Source of the DNA: CAVUAF01 sp963739375
GTDB taxonomy: Bacteria > Acidobacteriota > Terriglobia > Terriglobales > Acidobacteriaceae
Assembly (NCBI GenBank): GCA_963739375.1
Contig: CAVUAF010000017.1
Location: 124,001-188,000 of the forward strand
DNA length: 64,000 nt
Direction of reading: 5' to 3'
Shown: positions 25,901 through 36,158 of the stretch, one piece after another
Layout: each line of letters begins with the position of its first letter
How positions within the stretch are numbered: the stretch's first letter is position 1
Notes under the pieces: generated by a model
What the model was told of the DNA's origin: nothing
Seen by the model: only the letters and a program-made list of their open reading frames with translations
Database searches by the model: none
Program-made: the position numbers and the translations under genes

Positions 25901-27695
25901 ATGTCTGTCCTGGCGCGACTCCGCATTCTGGTGGCCGCGGCCCTGCTGCTGGGGCTGTGTGGCGCCCTTCCGGCGCAGCAAGACCCCCAGCCGAAGGCCA
26001 AGAAGAAAGCGGCGGACGCCGGCCAGACCGCCCCGCCCCAGGGAGAAGATCCCCTGAAGCGCCAGGTCAGCGACAAGCAGCGCAAGGAAAACGAAAAGGC
26101 GTTTCGGCGGGAGGTCGGCGGGACCTACAAGAAGTGGCTGGACGAGGACGTGCGCTGGATCATCAGCGACGAAGAGCGCGAGGCCTTCAAGAAGTTCTCC
26201 AACGACGAGGAGCGCGACCAGTTCATCGAGCAGTTCTGGCTGCGCCGCGACCCCACGCCCGACACCGTCGAAAACGAATTCAAGGAAGAGCACTACCGGC
26301 GGATCGCCTACGCCAACGAGCACTTCGCCGCCGGCATCCCCGGCTGGAAGACGGACCGCGGGCGCATCTACGTCATGTTCGGGGCGGCCGACGACAATTG
26401 ACTCGCATCCTTCCGGCGGCGCCTACACGCGCCCCCAGGAAGAGGGCGGCGGCACCACCTCCACGTATCCTTTCGAGACTTGGCGCTATCGGTATCTCGA
26501 GGGGATGGGGCAGGAGGTGGAGATCGAGTTCGTCGATCCCTGCATGTGCGGCGAATACCACATGACAATCGACCGCTCGGAGAAAGACGCGCTGCTCATG
26601 GTGCCGGGCGCGGGCCTGACCGACTACGAGGCGCAGGGTATGGCCAGCAAGACCGATCGCTTCACCGGCGGCGGCATGGAGCGCCTGGGCAAGGGCCCGT
26701 TCACGGAGATGAACCAGAGCAAGCAGTTTGACCGGCTGGAACTGTTTGCCAAGCTGCAGAAGCCGCCCCCGGTCAAGTTCAAAGACCTGGAAGAGGTGGT
26801 CAGCCACAAGATTTCGGTCAACCTGCTGCCCTTTGATGTGCGCCAGGACTTCATCCGCGTCACCGGCGACACGGTGCTGGTCCCGATCACCATCCAGATC
26901 AAGAACAAGGACGTGATCTGGAACGCCAAGGAAGGCGTGCAGCGCATGGTGGTGAACATCTTCGGGCGGGTGACCACGCTGACCGGGCGCATCGCGCAGA
27001 CCTTCGAAGACACGGTCACCGACACCGTGCCCGAGGAACTGCTGCCCAAGGTGCTGGAGAACCAGCACCTGTACTGGAAGGCGCTGCCCTTGCGGCCGGG
27101 GATGTACCGCGTGGACCTGGTGCTGAAGGACATCAACGGCGACCGCATGGGGACGTGGAGCCGGGGGATACGGGTGCCGGATTATCCCGAGGACAAGCTC
27201 TCGGGCTCGACCCTCATCGTCGCCGACCAGATGGAGAAGGTGGCGGCGAAAAACGTGGGCGCGGGGAATTTCGTGATCGGCACCACGCGGGTACGGCCGC
27301 GCGTGGACCCGGCGGATGGGCGCCCGGCGGCGTTCCGCAAGAGCCAGAAGGTCAACTTCTGGATGCAGGTGTACAACCTGACCATGAACGAGGAAACCAA
27401 GAAGCCGAACGCCTCGGTGGAGTACGAGGTGACGAAGACGGTCGGCAAAGAGAAGAAGGTCGTGATCCACGCCGAGGAGTCCACGGAGAAGATGGGGAAC
27501 GTGGGCGACCAGATGACGCTGGAGAAGAGCCTCTCGCTCAGCGGCTTCGATCCCGGGGTGTACGAGATCACCATCAAGGTGAAGGACAACGTTTCGAAGC
27601 AGACGCTGGTACAGAGCGCGCGGTTCGCGGTGGAGGCGGACCCCGCCCCGGCCGCGCCGGTGGTGGTAAAGAACACCCCCGCGGTTGGCCGCTGA
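25901..27695 (+). CDS. GWxTD-domain secreted protein, one-base frameshift
   Basis: About 597 residues after correction. A signal peptide (LRILVAAALLLGLCGALPAQQ) leads into a Lys-rich linker and the GWxTD-type block: YKKWLDEDVRWIISDEEREAF, QFIEQFWLRRDPTPDTVENEFKEEHYRRIAYAN, and GWKTDRGRIYVMFG. The frame ends early at 26401; removing one C at about 26395 gives DEIDSHPSGGAYTRP, the expected continuation, and makes the length an exact multiple of three. The C-terminal 400 residues are beta-rich and uncharacterised. AAGGAA precedes the ATG. The next gene is probably its partner. Confidence 0.84.
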
Positions 27696-27747
27696 GGTTT
27701 GCGAACGGGGCGGTTGGCGGCCCAACGCCGGGGTGAGGTGGTGGAGG

Positions 27748-29424
27748 ATGGCCCGTAAGACGACATGCCTGCTGGTGTTGCTGCTGAGCGGCGCGAGCGC
27801 GCTGGCCCAGGCCACGGCGGGCTCCATCTCCGGCCAGGTGCGGAATTCGGCGGGGGTGCCGCAGATGGGGGCGGCGGTCTACATTTCCGCGGGCGCGCTG
27901 AGCAGCGCCGTCACCGTCTTCACCGATACCACCGGGCGCTATGTGGCCGCCGGCCTGCCCGCGGGCAGCTATACGGTCAAGGTCTCGGCAGCGTCTTACC
28001 TGCCGTCGGTGCGAGAGAACGTGCTGCTGCAGGCGGGCGCGCAGCTGGTGGTCAACGTCACCCTCAATACCCTGTTCGAAGTGGTGCGGCTGCTGCCGCC
28101 GCGCCGGCACTCGCCCCAGGACGACGACGACTGGAAATGGACGCTGCGTTCGGCCGCGAACCGGCCGGTCCTGCGCGCGCTCCCCACCCCAACGGCGCCG
28201 GAGAAGGAGCCCAGCGCTCCGGGGTTGACGGCGCGCGTCGCCTTCGTGGCCGGCAGCGAGGCGCAGGGCTTTGGGCGCTCCAGCGATCTGACCACGACGT
28301 TCGACGTGCAGACTTCGCTGTTCTCCGCCGGGACCCTGTCGTTCAACGGCAACGTGGGACGTACGCAGGGCTCGCCGCTGCCGGCGACGGTGCTGCGTGC
28401 CGCCTACGCCCATGAATTCGGCAACTCGCATCCCGAGGTGGCCTTCACCCTGCGCCGCTTTGCCGGGCCGGAGTTCGTGCAACACGGGGCCGCCCTGCAG
28501 GCGCTGGCCGTCTCGGTCGCGGATCACATCGAGATCGCCGATTTGCTCGAGCTCGCCTACGGCGGCGAATTCCAGACCATCCAGTTCGGCGGGCACGTCA
28601 ACGCCTTCCGGCCGTTCGGCTCCCTGGACCTCCACCTGGGGCCGAACACGGTGCTGGAATACCGCTACGCCACCTCGGCCCCCAGCACGCGCGCCATGAA
28701 GGGGTACGATTCGGCGCCGGCGGACCTGAGCGAATCGGGCCCGCGGCTGACGCTGGCGGGCGGGTTGCCGCAGGTGGAACGGGCGCGGCACCAGGAAGTC
28801 TCGCTCTTGCGGCGCTTCGGCGACACCAATATCCAGGTGGCGGGTTTCAGCGACCGGGTGCGCCATGCGGCGCTGCTGGGCGTGGGCGAAGCGGAATTCG
28901 ACGGCGCAGTCGATCTCCTGCCCGACGTTTACTCCAGCACCTTCACCTACGACGGGGGAGCGCTGGACACCCGCGGCCTGCGCGTCGCGGTGCAGCGCAA
29001 GATCGCCGACCTCACCGCGACCCTGGACTACGCCTTTGGCGGGGTGCTCGACTTTGCCGAGCCGGGAGAATCGGCTACCTCATTCCACGTGCACCAGCGG
29101 CAGGCGCTGGCAGGGAAGCTGGCGGGGAACATTCCGGGGGCGCAGACGCGCTGGATCGCGTCGTATCGCTGGACCAACGGGCGCGGGGTCACCGCGGTCG
29201 ATATGTTCAACGCGGGCCGCGGCCAGACCGACCCCTACCTCTCCTTCTTCGTGCGCCAGCCCATTCCCCACAGCGGCTTCCTGCCCGCGAAAATGGAAGC
29301 GCTGATGGACGTCCGCAACCTGCTGGCGCAGGGCTACGTGCCGGTGATGGCGCGCGACGGCCACACGCTCTACCTGGTGCAGTCGGCGCGCGCGGTCCGG
29401 GGCGGCGTGGCCTTCGTGTTCTAA
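27748..29424 (+). CDS. Secreted carboxypeptidase-regulatory-domain / beta-barrel protein
   Basis: A 558-residue exported protein: a signal peptide (TTCLLVLLLSGASALAQA), then a carboxypeptidase-regulatory-like Ig fold (GSISGQVRNSAGVPQMGAAVYI, TDTTGRYVAAGLPAGSYTVKV). A long region of alternating strands with aromatic ends follows and finishes RAVRGGVAFVF, an outer-membrane-barrel-like C-terminus ending in Phe. No TonB box or plug is evident. It begins 53 bases after the GWxTD gene on the same strand. It may be a surface or outer-membrane component; function unknown. Confidence 0.75.
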   Translation: MARKTTCLLVLLLSGASALAQATAGSISGQVRNSAGVPQMGAAVYISAGALSSAVTVFTDTTGRYVAAGLPAGSYTVKVSAASYLPSVRENVLLQAGAQLVVNVTLNTLFEVVRLLPPRRHSPQDDDDWKWTLRSAANRPVLRALPTPTAPEKEPSAPGLTARVAFVAGSEAQGFGRSSDLTTTFDVQTSLFSAGTLSFNGNVGRTQGSPLPATVLRAAYAHEFGNSHPEVAFTLRRFAGPEFVQHGAALQALAVSVADHIEIADLLELAYGGEFQTIQFGGHVNAFRPFGSLDLHLGPNTVLEYRYATSAPSTRAMKGYDSAPADLSESGPRLTLAGGLPQVERARHQEVSLLRRFGDTNIQVAGFSDRVRHAALLGVGEAEFDGAVDLLPDVYSSTFTYDGGALDTRGLRVAVQRKIADLTATLDYAFGGVLDFAEPGESATSFHVHQRQALAGKLAGNIPGAQTRWIASYRWTNGRGVTAVDMFNAGRGQTDPYLSFFVRQPIPHSGFLPAKMEALMDVRNLLAQGYVPVMARDGHTLYLVQSARAVRGGVAFVF

Positions 29425-29542
29425 GCGCGAACAATCAGCTGTCAGCCGTTGCTAAGGGCGAGTTGCGCGCGGCGCGCGACCAGAGGTAGCATACGCCGCA
29501 CTTCCTGGCGGCGAGGGCCGCCACTGCGCTCTCGGAGGGACC

Positions 29543-29971
29543 ATGCGGATCTACGACCTGGTGAAAGACCGGCCGACCTATTCGGTGCAATCCCAGCAAA
29601 CGGTGCTGGAAGCGGCGCGCTGGATGGTGGAGCACAACGTCGGCGCCCTGCCGGTGTTGCAGGAAGGGCGGCTGGTGGGCATCTTCTCCGAGCGCGACAT
29701 CATGAAGCGCGTGGTGGCCGAGGGCCGCGATCCGGCGCGCACCCGCGTGGCCGAAGTCATGACCGCGGATCCGCTGGTGGTCAGCCCCGACGACGGCCTC
29801 GAACACTGCCTGCTGATCATGAAACAGCACGGCTTCCGGCACCTGCCGATCTCCGAGAACGAGAAGCTGGTGGGGCTGGTCTCGCTGCGCGACCTCTTGC
29901 TGCACGAGGTCACGGAAAAGGACGGCGAGGTGAAGATGATGCGCGCTTACATGGGCAGCGGCCCGGAGTAA
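29543..29971 (+). CDS. CBS-domain pair protein
   Basis: A 142-residue stand-alone protein made of two CBS domains: VLEAARWMVEHNVGALPVLQEGRLVGIFSERDIMKRVV, then VAEVMTADPLVVSPDDGLEHCLLIMKQHGFRHLPI...LVGLVSLRDLL. Such proteins bind adenosine nucleotides and modulate partners. The start is an ATG with GGAGGGACC upstream. Confidence 0.88.
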   Translation: MRIYDLVKDRPTYSVQSQQTVLEAARWMVEHNVGALPVLQEGRLVGIFSERDIMKRVVAEGRDPARTRVAEVMTADPLVVSPDDGLEHCLLIMKQHGFRHLPISENEKLVGLVSLRDLLLHEVTEKDGEVKMMRAYMGSGPE

Positions 29972-29978
29972 GACGGAT

Positions 29979-30074
29979 TTCCTCATTTCTCCAAGGCTCA
30001 TTTTTTCATTTGCTCTCGCGTGGATGCCCCCATCCGACAAATGAAACAATGACAAGTGAATCAATGAGAAAATG
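29979..30074. repeat. Inverted word-run repeat between CBS gene and glcD
   Basis: Left arm 29979-30012 (TTCCTCATTTCTCC...CATTTTTTCATTTG). Right arm 30038-30074 (CAAATGAAACAATGACAAG...AATGAGAAAATG). The interior carries GGATG-ccccc-CATCC. It starts 8 bases after the upstream stop and ends 8 bases before glcD. Confidence 0.82.
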
Positions 30075-30082
30075 CCCTTCGC

Positions 30083-31509
30083 ATGCGCTTTTCCGCAGTT
30101 CTCAAACGCTTAAAGAAGATTGCCGGGCGGGACGCCGTCCTGGACCGCCGCGAAGACCTGCTGCTCTATGAATACGACGGCGGGCTGGCCAAGGGCACGC
30201 CGCAGGCGGTGGTATTTCCGCGCACGACCGAGCAGGTGGCGCAGATCATGCGCCTGGCGACGGAGGCGGGGGTGGCAGTGGTGCCGCGCGGCGCGGGGAC
30301 GGGGCTGAGCGGCGGCTCGGTGCCGTGCGATGTCGCCATCGTGCTGGGGACGTCGCGCATGAATCGCATCCTAGAAATTGATCTCCCCAACCAGCGCGCG
30401 GTGGTGCAGCCCGGGGTCGTCAACCTGGAACTGACCAACGCGGTTTCCGCGCAGGGGTACTACTTCGCCCCCGATCCTTCCAGCCAGAAAGCGTGCACCA
30501 TCGGCGGCAACGTGGCGGAAAACTCGGGTGGGCCGCACACGCTGGCGTATGGCGTGACCGTCAACCACGTGACCGGGTTGAAGATCGTGCTGCCCGATGG
30601 GCGCATCGTGCAGTTTGGCGGCAAGGGCGACGCCGCGGGGTACGACCTGACGGGTTTTTTCGTGGGTTCGGAGGGAACGCTGGGGGTCGCCACCGAGATC
30701 ACGGTGCAGCTTTCGCGGCTGCCGGAGAAGGTCGCCACCCTGCTGGCCATCTTCGACAGCGTAGAAGACGCCGCCCAGACGGTGGCCGCCATCACCGCGG
30801 AAGGCATCACGCCGGCGGCGCTGGAGATGATGGATCGGCTCATGCTGCGGGCGGTGGAGGAGTCGGTGCACGCCGGGTATCCGATGGATGCGGCGGCGGT
30901 GCTCCTGATCGAGCTCGAAGGACTGGCGGAGGCGGTGGCGGAGCAACTCGAAGCGGTGCGGCAGGTGTGCAGCCGCCAGCACGGCGCGCGAGGTGCGGGT
31001 GGCCAAGGACGAGCGCGAGCGGCAACTGCTGTGGGCGGGGCGCAAGGCGCGTTCGGCGCCGATAGGCCGCATTGCCCCCTCGTGCTACGTGCAGGACGGC
31101 GTCGTCCCGCGCACCAAGCTGCCGCAGACGCTGCGCTATATCGCAGGAGGTCGGCGCGGCGCTACGGCGTGGCGATCGGCAACGTCTTCCACGCCGGCGA
31201 CGGCAACCTGCACCCGCTCATCCTGTTCGACGAGCGCGACCCGGCCCAGACCCAGCGCAGCTCGAGGCCGGGCGCGACATCCTCAAGTACTGCGTCGAGC
31301 TGGGCGGCTCGATCACCGGCGAACACGGGGTGGGGCGCGAGAAGAGCGACTACATGAAGATGCTCTTCGCGGAGGATGATCTGGAGGTGATGGCGCGACT
31401 GCGCAACCTCTTCAACCCACGCGCGACGCTCAACCCGCACAAGCTGCTGCCTTCGACCCGTCCCTGCATGGAAATCCGCACGCCGCAGTTTCCGGGAGTG
31501 GTGTCGTGA
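30083..31509 (+). CDS. glcD: Glycolate oxidase subunit GlcD (FAD-linked), four indels
   Basis: An FAD-binding oxidase of about 474 residues after correction. It shows the PCMH-type FAD site (AVVFPRTTEQVAQIMRLA, VPRGAGTGLSGGSVP, DPSSQKACTIGGNVAENSGGPHTLAYG) and the C-terminal cap with FHAGDGNLHPLI and GSITGEHGVGREKSDYM. The frame breaks at about 30974, 31147, 31158 (one extra base each) and 31258 (one missing base). Correcting these gives an exact length and continuous family sequence, so sequence error is likely. The start of glcE overlaps its stop (GTGA). Confidence 0.86.
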
Positions 31510-32879
31510 GCGCGACCACGGCTGCACCGGCCATCGCGCGCGAGCTGGCAGCACGGGTGGGTGCGGCGCACGTGGTGGAAGACCCGGCGCAGCTGGAGCG
31601 CTTTGCGGTCGAAGGCATGGCGCCCGGGGTGGCGGTGGCGCCGGGAAGCGCCGAGGAAGCGGCGGCGGTGGTGCGGATGGCGGCGGAGAGAAGCCTCGTC
31701 GTCGTCCCGTTTGGCGGCGGCACCCAGCAGGCCATCGGCAGCGTGCCCGAGCAGGTGGACATCGCGCTCTGCACCGCGCGGCTCGATCGCGTCGAGCACT
31801 ACGATCCCGGCGACCTCACGCTCAGCGCCGGCGCCGGAGTGACGCTGGGGGAACTCGATCGCCAACTGGCGCCGAACGGGCAGGTGCTGCCGCTCGAGGT
31901 CGCGCGGGCGAACGAAGCGACCCTCGGCGGCGTGCTGGCCACCGCGGCCCAGGGGCCGATGCGCCATGGTTGTGGCGGGGTGCGCGATTACTGCATCGGG
32001 ATCCAGTTCGTCACCGGCGACGGCAAGCTGGCGCGCGCCGGCGGGCGGGTGGTGAAGAACGTGGCCGGCTACGACCTGATGAAGCTGCTGATCGGCAGCT
32101 ACGGCACGCTGGCGGTGATCACGAGCGCGAATTTCAAAGTGGCGCCGCGGGCGCGGCAGACGGCAACGTTCGCCGCCGATTTCGCCTCGGCGGCCGAGGC
32201 CTTGCGCTTCCGCGACCGCGTGCTCCACTCGCCGCTCCAGCCGCTGTGCCTGGAGATAGTGGCGCCGCGCGCCCACGAATACCTGGCGGCCGCGCAGCCG
32301 GCGCGCGATCCCGACCACTGGTCGCCGCAACAGGCGCTGCAGTTTGACGAGCACTGGAGCGTGCTGGTGCGGGCGGCGGGCTCCGAGGCAGTGCTGGCGC
32401 GCTACCGCCGCGAGTTGGGCGAAGTGCGCGAGCTGCGCGGCGCCGACGAGGCACAACTCTGGCAGCATGCGGCGAACTTTGCGGGCAACGTGCTGGCGCG
32501 GCATCGGAATGCCATGGTGGTGCAGGTGGGGGTGACGATTGGCGAGGTGGGCGCGTCGCTGGCCGCCATCGAGCACGCGGCACTGGACTACAGCTTCCTG
32601 CCGGCGGTCATCGGCCGCTGCGGCCTGGGCGCACTGGTGGCGGCGTTGGTGCCGCTGGCCGTGGACCCGCCGGGGGCGATGAGTTATGCCAGTGCAGTTT
32701 CGTCGCTACGGGCGGCGCTGCCCCCCGAAACCATGGCGACGGTAGTGCAGTGTCCGCGCGAGGCGAAACTGCACTTCGATCTGTGGGGCTCGACCCCCAC
32801 CGACGCCGCCTGCATGCGCGCGGTCAAACGGGCGATGGACCCGGCCAACATCCTGAACCGCGGCCGGTACATGGTCTGA
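31506..32879 (+). CDS. glcE: Glycolate oxidase FAD-binding subunit GlcE
   Basis: A 457-residue FAD-binding protein with AAAVVRMAAERSLVVVPFGGGTQQAIG, LTLSAGAGVTLGELDRQLAPNGQVLPLE, TLGGVLATAAQGPMRHGCGGVRDYCIG and AGGRVVKNVAGYDLMKLLIGSYGTLAVI, all typical of GlcE. It forms the membrane-associated glycolate dehydrogenase with GlcD and GlcF. It overlaps glcD by four bases. Confidence 0.92.
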   Translation: MSATTAAPAIARELAARVGAAHVVEDPAQLERFAVEGMAPGVAVAPGSAEEAAAVVRMAAERSLVVVPFGGGTQQAIGSVPEQVDIALCTARLDRVEHYDPGDLTLSAGAGVTLGELDRQLAPNGQVLPLEVARANEATLGGVLATAAQGPMRHGCGGVRDYCIGIQFVTGDGKLARAGGRVVKNVAGYDLMKLLIGSYGTLAVITSANFKVAPRARQTATFAADFASAAEALRFRDRVLHSPLQPLCLEIVAPRAHEYLAAAQPARDPDHWSPQQALQFDEHWSVLVRAAGSEAVLARYRRELGEVRELRGADEAQLWQHAANFAGNVLARHRNAMVVQVGVTIGEVGASLAAIEHAALDYSFLPAVIGRCGLGALVAALVPLAVDPPGAMSYASAVSSLRAALPPETMATVVQCPREAKLHFDLWGSTPTDAACMRAVKRAMDPANILNRGRYMV

Positions 32880-32905
32880 AAGCGCACGAGGAGCAGAGAG
32901 GAAAC

Positions 32906-34210
32906 GTGGCCGAAGCGGCGATCCTGGCGGCAGAGCAGCACGCGACGGCGGCGGCGGACCGCCCGACGTGGGAACTCTACAAGACCTGCATCCACTGCGG
33001 GCTCTGCCTGAACCAGTGCCCCACGTATCGGGTGCTGGGCATGGAAATGGATTCGCCGCGCGGCCGCATCTACCAGGTGCTGCAGGTGGACACGGGGCGG
33101 CTGGCGCTGGGCGCGTCGTTTGTCACCCACATTGACCGCTGCCTGGACTGCCGCGCCTGCGAGACGGCGTGTCCCTCGGGAGTGCAGTACGGGCGGATCG
33201 TAGAGCGGGCGCGGGCGATGATCGAGCAGGAGTACCGGCGGCCGTGGCTGGAACGCGGCCTGCGGCGCGGCTTTTACCGCGTGATTGCCGATTTCGAGCG
33301 GCTGGCACGCTGGGCGCGCCGGCTGCGCTGGTACCAGCGCTCCGGCGTCCAGCGCCTGCTGCGCGCCAGCGGAGTGCTGAAACTGTTCGGCGTGGCGAAG
33401 CTGGAAGCACTCGCGCCGCGCGTCGAGGGGGACTTCTTTTTCCGGGAAATCGGCGCGGTCTATCCCGCCAAGGGCGAGCGGCGGGCGCGCGTCGCCTTGC
33501 TCGCCGGATGCATTGCCAGCGTCGCGTTTGCCGAGCTGAACCGCGCCACAGTGCGGGTGTTGCAGGGAAACGGGGTCGAGGTGGTGGTGCCGCCCGGGCA
33601 GGGCTGCTGCGGGGCGTTGCACGTGCATGCGGGCCTGCGGGAGGAAGCGCGGCGGCTGGCGCGCATCAATATCGACGCCCTGCGCGACGGGGGCTTTGAC
33701 GCGATCGTTACCAACGCTGCCGGCTGCGGTTCGACGCTGAAGGAATACGGCGACCTGCTGGCCGGGGACGCGACGTACGCGGCGCGGGCGCACGAATTCG
33801 AGAAGCAGGTCCGGGACGTCAACGAATTCCTGGCGCAATTGGGGTTGCGGCCGCCGGCGCGGGCGTGGCGGCGGCGCGTCACCTACCAGGACCCGTGCCA
33901 CCTGGCACACGGGCAGCGCATCCGCCAGGCGCCGCGCGAGCTGCTGCGGGCCGCGGGCGCGGAACTGGTCGAGCTGCCGCACGCCGATTATTGTTGCGGC
34001 AGCGCCGGCGTCTACAACGTGGTGCAGAACCGGCTGGCGATGGAAATCCTGGCACGCAAGATGGACGACGTGGCCAGCGTTTCCGCCGAGGTGCTGGCGA
34101 CCGCCAACGTGGGGTGCATGTTGCAGCTGCGTGCCGGCGTCGCGCAGCGCGGCCTTCCGCTGGCAGTGAAGCACGTGGTCGAGCTGCTGGACGAGGCCTA
34201 CCGCGGTTAA
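32906..34210 (+). CDS. glcF: Glycolate oxidase iron-sulfur subunit GlcF
   Basis: A 434-residue protein with two [4Fe-4S] motifs near the N-terminus (CIHCGLCLNQCPTY and CLDCRACETACPSG), then two CCG domains (QGCCGALHVHAG, YCCGSAGVYN) that bind further clusters or heme-type electron carriers. A GTG start at 32906 with GAGAGG upstream gives the usual N-terminus. It completes glcDEF, which passes electrons from glycolate or a related 2-hydroxyacid to quinone. Confidence 0.93.
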   Translation: MAEAAILAAEQHATAAADRPTWELYKTCIHCGLCLNQCPTYRVLGMEMDSPRGRIYQVLQVDTGRLALGASFVTHIDRCLDCRACETACPSGVQYGRIVERARAMIEQEYRRPWLERGLRRGFYRVIADFERLARWARRLRWYQRSGVQRLLRASGVLKLFGVAKLEALAPRVEGDFFFREIGAVYPAKGERRARVALLAGCIASVAFAELNRATVRVLQGNGVEVVVPPGQGCCGALHVHAGLREEARRLARINIDALRDGGFDAIVTNAAGCGSTLKEYGDLLAGDATYAARAHEFEKQVRDVNEFLAQLGLRPPARAWRRRVTYQDPCHLAHGQRIRQAPRELLRAAGAELVELPHADYCCGSAGVYNVVQNRLAMEILARKMDDVASVSAEVLATANVGCMLQLRAGVAQRGLPLAVKHVVELLDEAYRG

Positions 34211-34277
34211 TCCGTTTTTCATTTGACTTTGCGCGCACGCGGCGAAAGACTGGGGCCAAGTGGGGGAGGGCGTGTCT

Positions 34278-34610
34278 ATGGCCACCAAACCATCAGAGGA
34301 ACTACGCAGGGCGAAGCGGTATCGCATGAACGTGCCGGCCACGGTGCGGGTGGCCAATGGCAGCGTCAAGGAGATTTCCACCGAAACCCGCGACATCAGC
34401 CGCAGCGGCGTCTTTTTTTATGCCGACGCCGACCTCGCCCCCGGCTCGGAAATCGAAATCGTCGCCATGCTGCCGCCGGAGATCACCCAGGCTGAGGGCG
34501 CCTGGGTGTGCTGCCACGCGCGCGTGGTGCGGGTCGAGGCCGGGGGGCCGGACGGCTCGCGCGGCATCGCCGCGGTGATTGAACGGGTGGGCGTGCTGCC
34601 GCAGGCGTAG
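34278..34610 (+). CDS. PilZ-domain protein
   Basis: A 110-residue single-domain protein with the c-di-GMP binding pattern: RRAKRYRMNVPATVRV (Arg-rich RxxxR) and, about 30 residues later, TRDISRSGVFFYAD (D/NxSxxG). ATG at 34278 is chosen because GGGGGAGGG lies 7 bases upstream. It stands alone after glcF. Partners are not visible. Confidence 0.87.
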   Translation: MATKPSEELRRAKRYRMNVPATVRVANGSVKEISTETRDISRSGVFFYADADLAPGSEIEIVAMLPPEITQAEGAWVCCHARVVRVEAGGPDGSRGIAAVIERVGVLPQA

Positions 34611-34617
34611 GCACGAA

Positions 34618-34686
34618 GAGAAAATGGGAAGCGAAAAGTGAAAAGTGAGACCCGGCGGGGGTTTTACTTTTCACTTTTTACTTTGT
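34618..34686. repeat. Inverted word-run repeat after the PilZ gene
   Basis: Left arm 34618-34650 (GAGAAAATGGG...GAAAAGTGAAAAGTGAGA). Right arm 34662-34686 (TTTTACTTTTCACTTTTTAC). The interior is CCCGGCGGGGG. It begins 8 bases after the stop and could fold as a hairpin followed by T-rich sequence. Confidence 0.82.
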
Positions 34687-34723
34687 ACCTTCAGAGGTTC
34701 GACGTTCGATCAGGAGAGGGACG

Positions 34724-35605
34724 ATGCGCGTCGCATTCTTAGGGTTGGGCATCATGGGGCACGCGATGGCCACCAACCTGGCCAAGGCGGGCCACGAGGT
34801 CACGGCGTGGAACCGCACCCCGGGCAAGGTAGTGGAAGGCGCGGCGATGGCGGGCACACCGCGCGCCGCGGCGGAAGGCGCGGAGACCGTCTGGCTGTGC
34901 GTCAGCGATACCAACGCGGTGGAGCAGGTGCTGTTCGGGGAAGAAGGCGTGGAGAGCGCACTGCGCGCAGGCATGGTGGTCGCGGATTCCAGCACCATCG
35001 CGCCGGCGGCGACGCGGCAGTTCGCGGAACGCGTGCGCGCGCACGGCGCCGACTACGTGGACGCCCCGGTGACCGGGTCGAAGATCGGCGCCCGCGACGC
35101 CACCTTGACGTTCATTGCCGGCGGCGAAGAAGCCACGCTGGCGCGCCTGCAGCCGCTCTTCAGCGCCATGGGCAAGGCAGTGGTGCGCATGGGCGGCGTG
35201 GGCAAGGGACAATCGGCCAAGCTGGCCATGAACCTGATGATCGCGCTGATCTACGAAGGTTTCGGCGAGGGTCTGACGCTGGCGGCCAAGCTGGGCGTGG
35301 CGCCGAGCGACCTGGTGGGGCTGATCCAGCAATCCATGGTGCGCTCGGGGGTGGTGGACTACAAAGCGCCCTTCGTGCTCAAGCGCGACTTCTCGCCCAA
35401 CTTCCCCATGCGGCTGATGTTCAAAGACATGAAGCTCATGCTGGAGGCGGCGCGTGAGCAACGCGTCAAGCTCCCGGGCCTGGAAACCGTCAGCGAAATC
35501 TACGAGCTGGCCGTCGAAGAGGGCCTGCAGGACCTGGATTACGCCGCCACCCTCACCCTGCTGGAAAAGTGGGCGGGGGTCGAGGTGAAGGGAGCGACGG
35601 CGTAG
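34724..35605 (+). CDS. NAD(P)-dependent beta-hydroxyacid dehydrogenase (3-hydroxyisobutyrate dehydrogenase family)
   Basis: A 293-residue Rossmann enzyme: MRVAFLGLGIMGHAMATNLAKAGHEVTAWNRT (nucleotide site), DAPVTGSKIGARDATLTFIAGG (substrate loop), and the catalytic Lys in GVGKGQSAKLAMNLMI. The NRT after the second strand favours NADP(H). The group includes 3-hydroxyisobutyrate, tartronate semialdehyde and glyoxylate reductases. Its closeness to glcDEF could point to glyoxylate-type chemistry, but that is inference. Confidence 0.88.
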   Translation: MRVAFLGLGIMGHAMATNLAKAGHEVTAWNRTPGKVVEGAAMAGTPRAAAEGAETVWLCVSDTNAVEQVLFGEEGVESALRAGMVVADSSTIAPAATRQFAERVRAHGADYVDAPVTGSKIGARDATLTFIAGGEEATLARLQPLFSAMGKAVVRMGGVGKGQSAKLAMNLMIALIYEGFGEGLTLAAKLGVAPSDLVGLIQQSMVRSGVVDYKAPFVLKRDFSPNFPMRLMFKDMKLMLEAAREQRVKLPGLETVSEIYELAVEEGLQDLDYAATLTLLEKWAGVEVKGATA

Positions 35606-35738
35606 GCTCCTCCCGGAAGCGGACAGGTTTCCCGGACCGGTACGCATGGGGCGAGTCAGCCTGGCCGTAACCCCATGAAACAAAAGGCTCCGGACTTTGG
35701 AACTTGGGCTGCGGGTAGAGTCGGTGAGGTGGCGGCCC

Positions 35739-35909
35739 ATGGCGGAGCTCGCGGAAGTTCTGTCGCTGGTGCACGAGGCACTCCAGGAAGCTCCTCCCAA
35801 CACCCACCAGCAGGACCAGTTGGCGACCGCACAACGGGAGCTGGTGGAGCTGATCTGGCAACAGGCAGTCTGCCCGGCGCCTTGGAAGCCGTTGCATCCC
35901 AGGCACTAG
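35739..35909 (+). CDS. Possible small protein
   Basis: A 56-residue frame (MAELAEVLSLVHEALQEA...) with GAGGTGG 6 bases before the ATG and a predicted amphipathic helix. No family is recognised. It lies in the 553-base gap 35606-36158, which otherwise holds an inverted repeat CATGGGG/CCCCATG near 35645-35677, a CACCACGGAGGCACGGAG-type repeat and a T-tract. The gap may contain no gene at all. Confidence 0.3.
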   Translation: MAELAEVLSLVHEALQEAPPNTHQQDQLATAQRELVELIWQQAVCPAPWKPLHPRH

Positions 35910-35998
35910 GGGTACAGGGTAGTGGGCCACTCTGATGCGTGCAGATAGCTGAGCCGCTAGAGGCGCCGAAACCCGCTATCCGTTTTCCGCAAGACCGA

Positions 35999-36041
35999 TT
36001 CACCACGGAGGCACGGAGACACGGAGAGGGCCTCTTTTTTT
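35999..36041 (+). repeat. CACCACGGAGGCACGGAG-type repeat with T-tract
   Basis: CACCACGGAGGCACGGAGAC is followed by AGAGGGCCTCT and seven T residues, a small terminator-like hairpin. Related sequence occurs at 24263 and, reversed, at 38765. Confidence 0.5.
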
Positions 36042-36158
36042 GTTCGTGTCCGGCACCGATTCGGCACGACGAGGGAGGGGTTCCCGCCAGCTCACTGGGC
36101 AACTTCGCCGCGTCGCGTGCATGATGGGTTTAGTAGTCGCACTTCTCGGAGCGACTGA

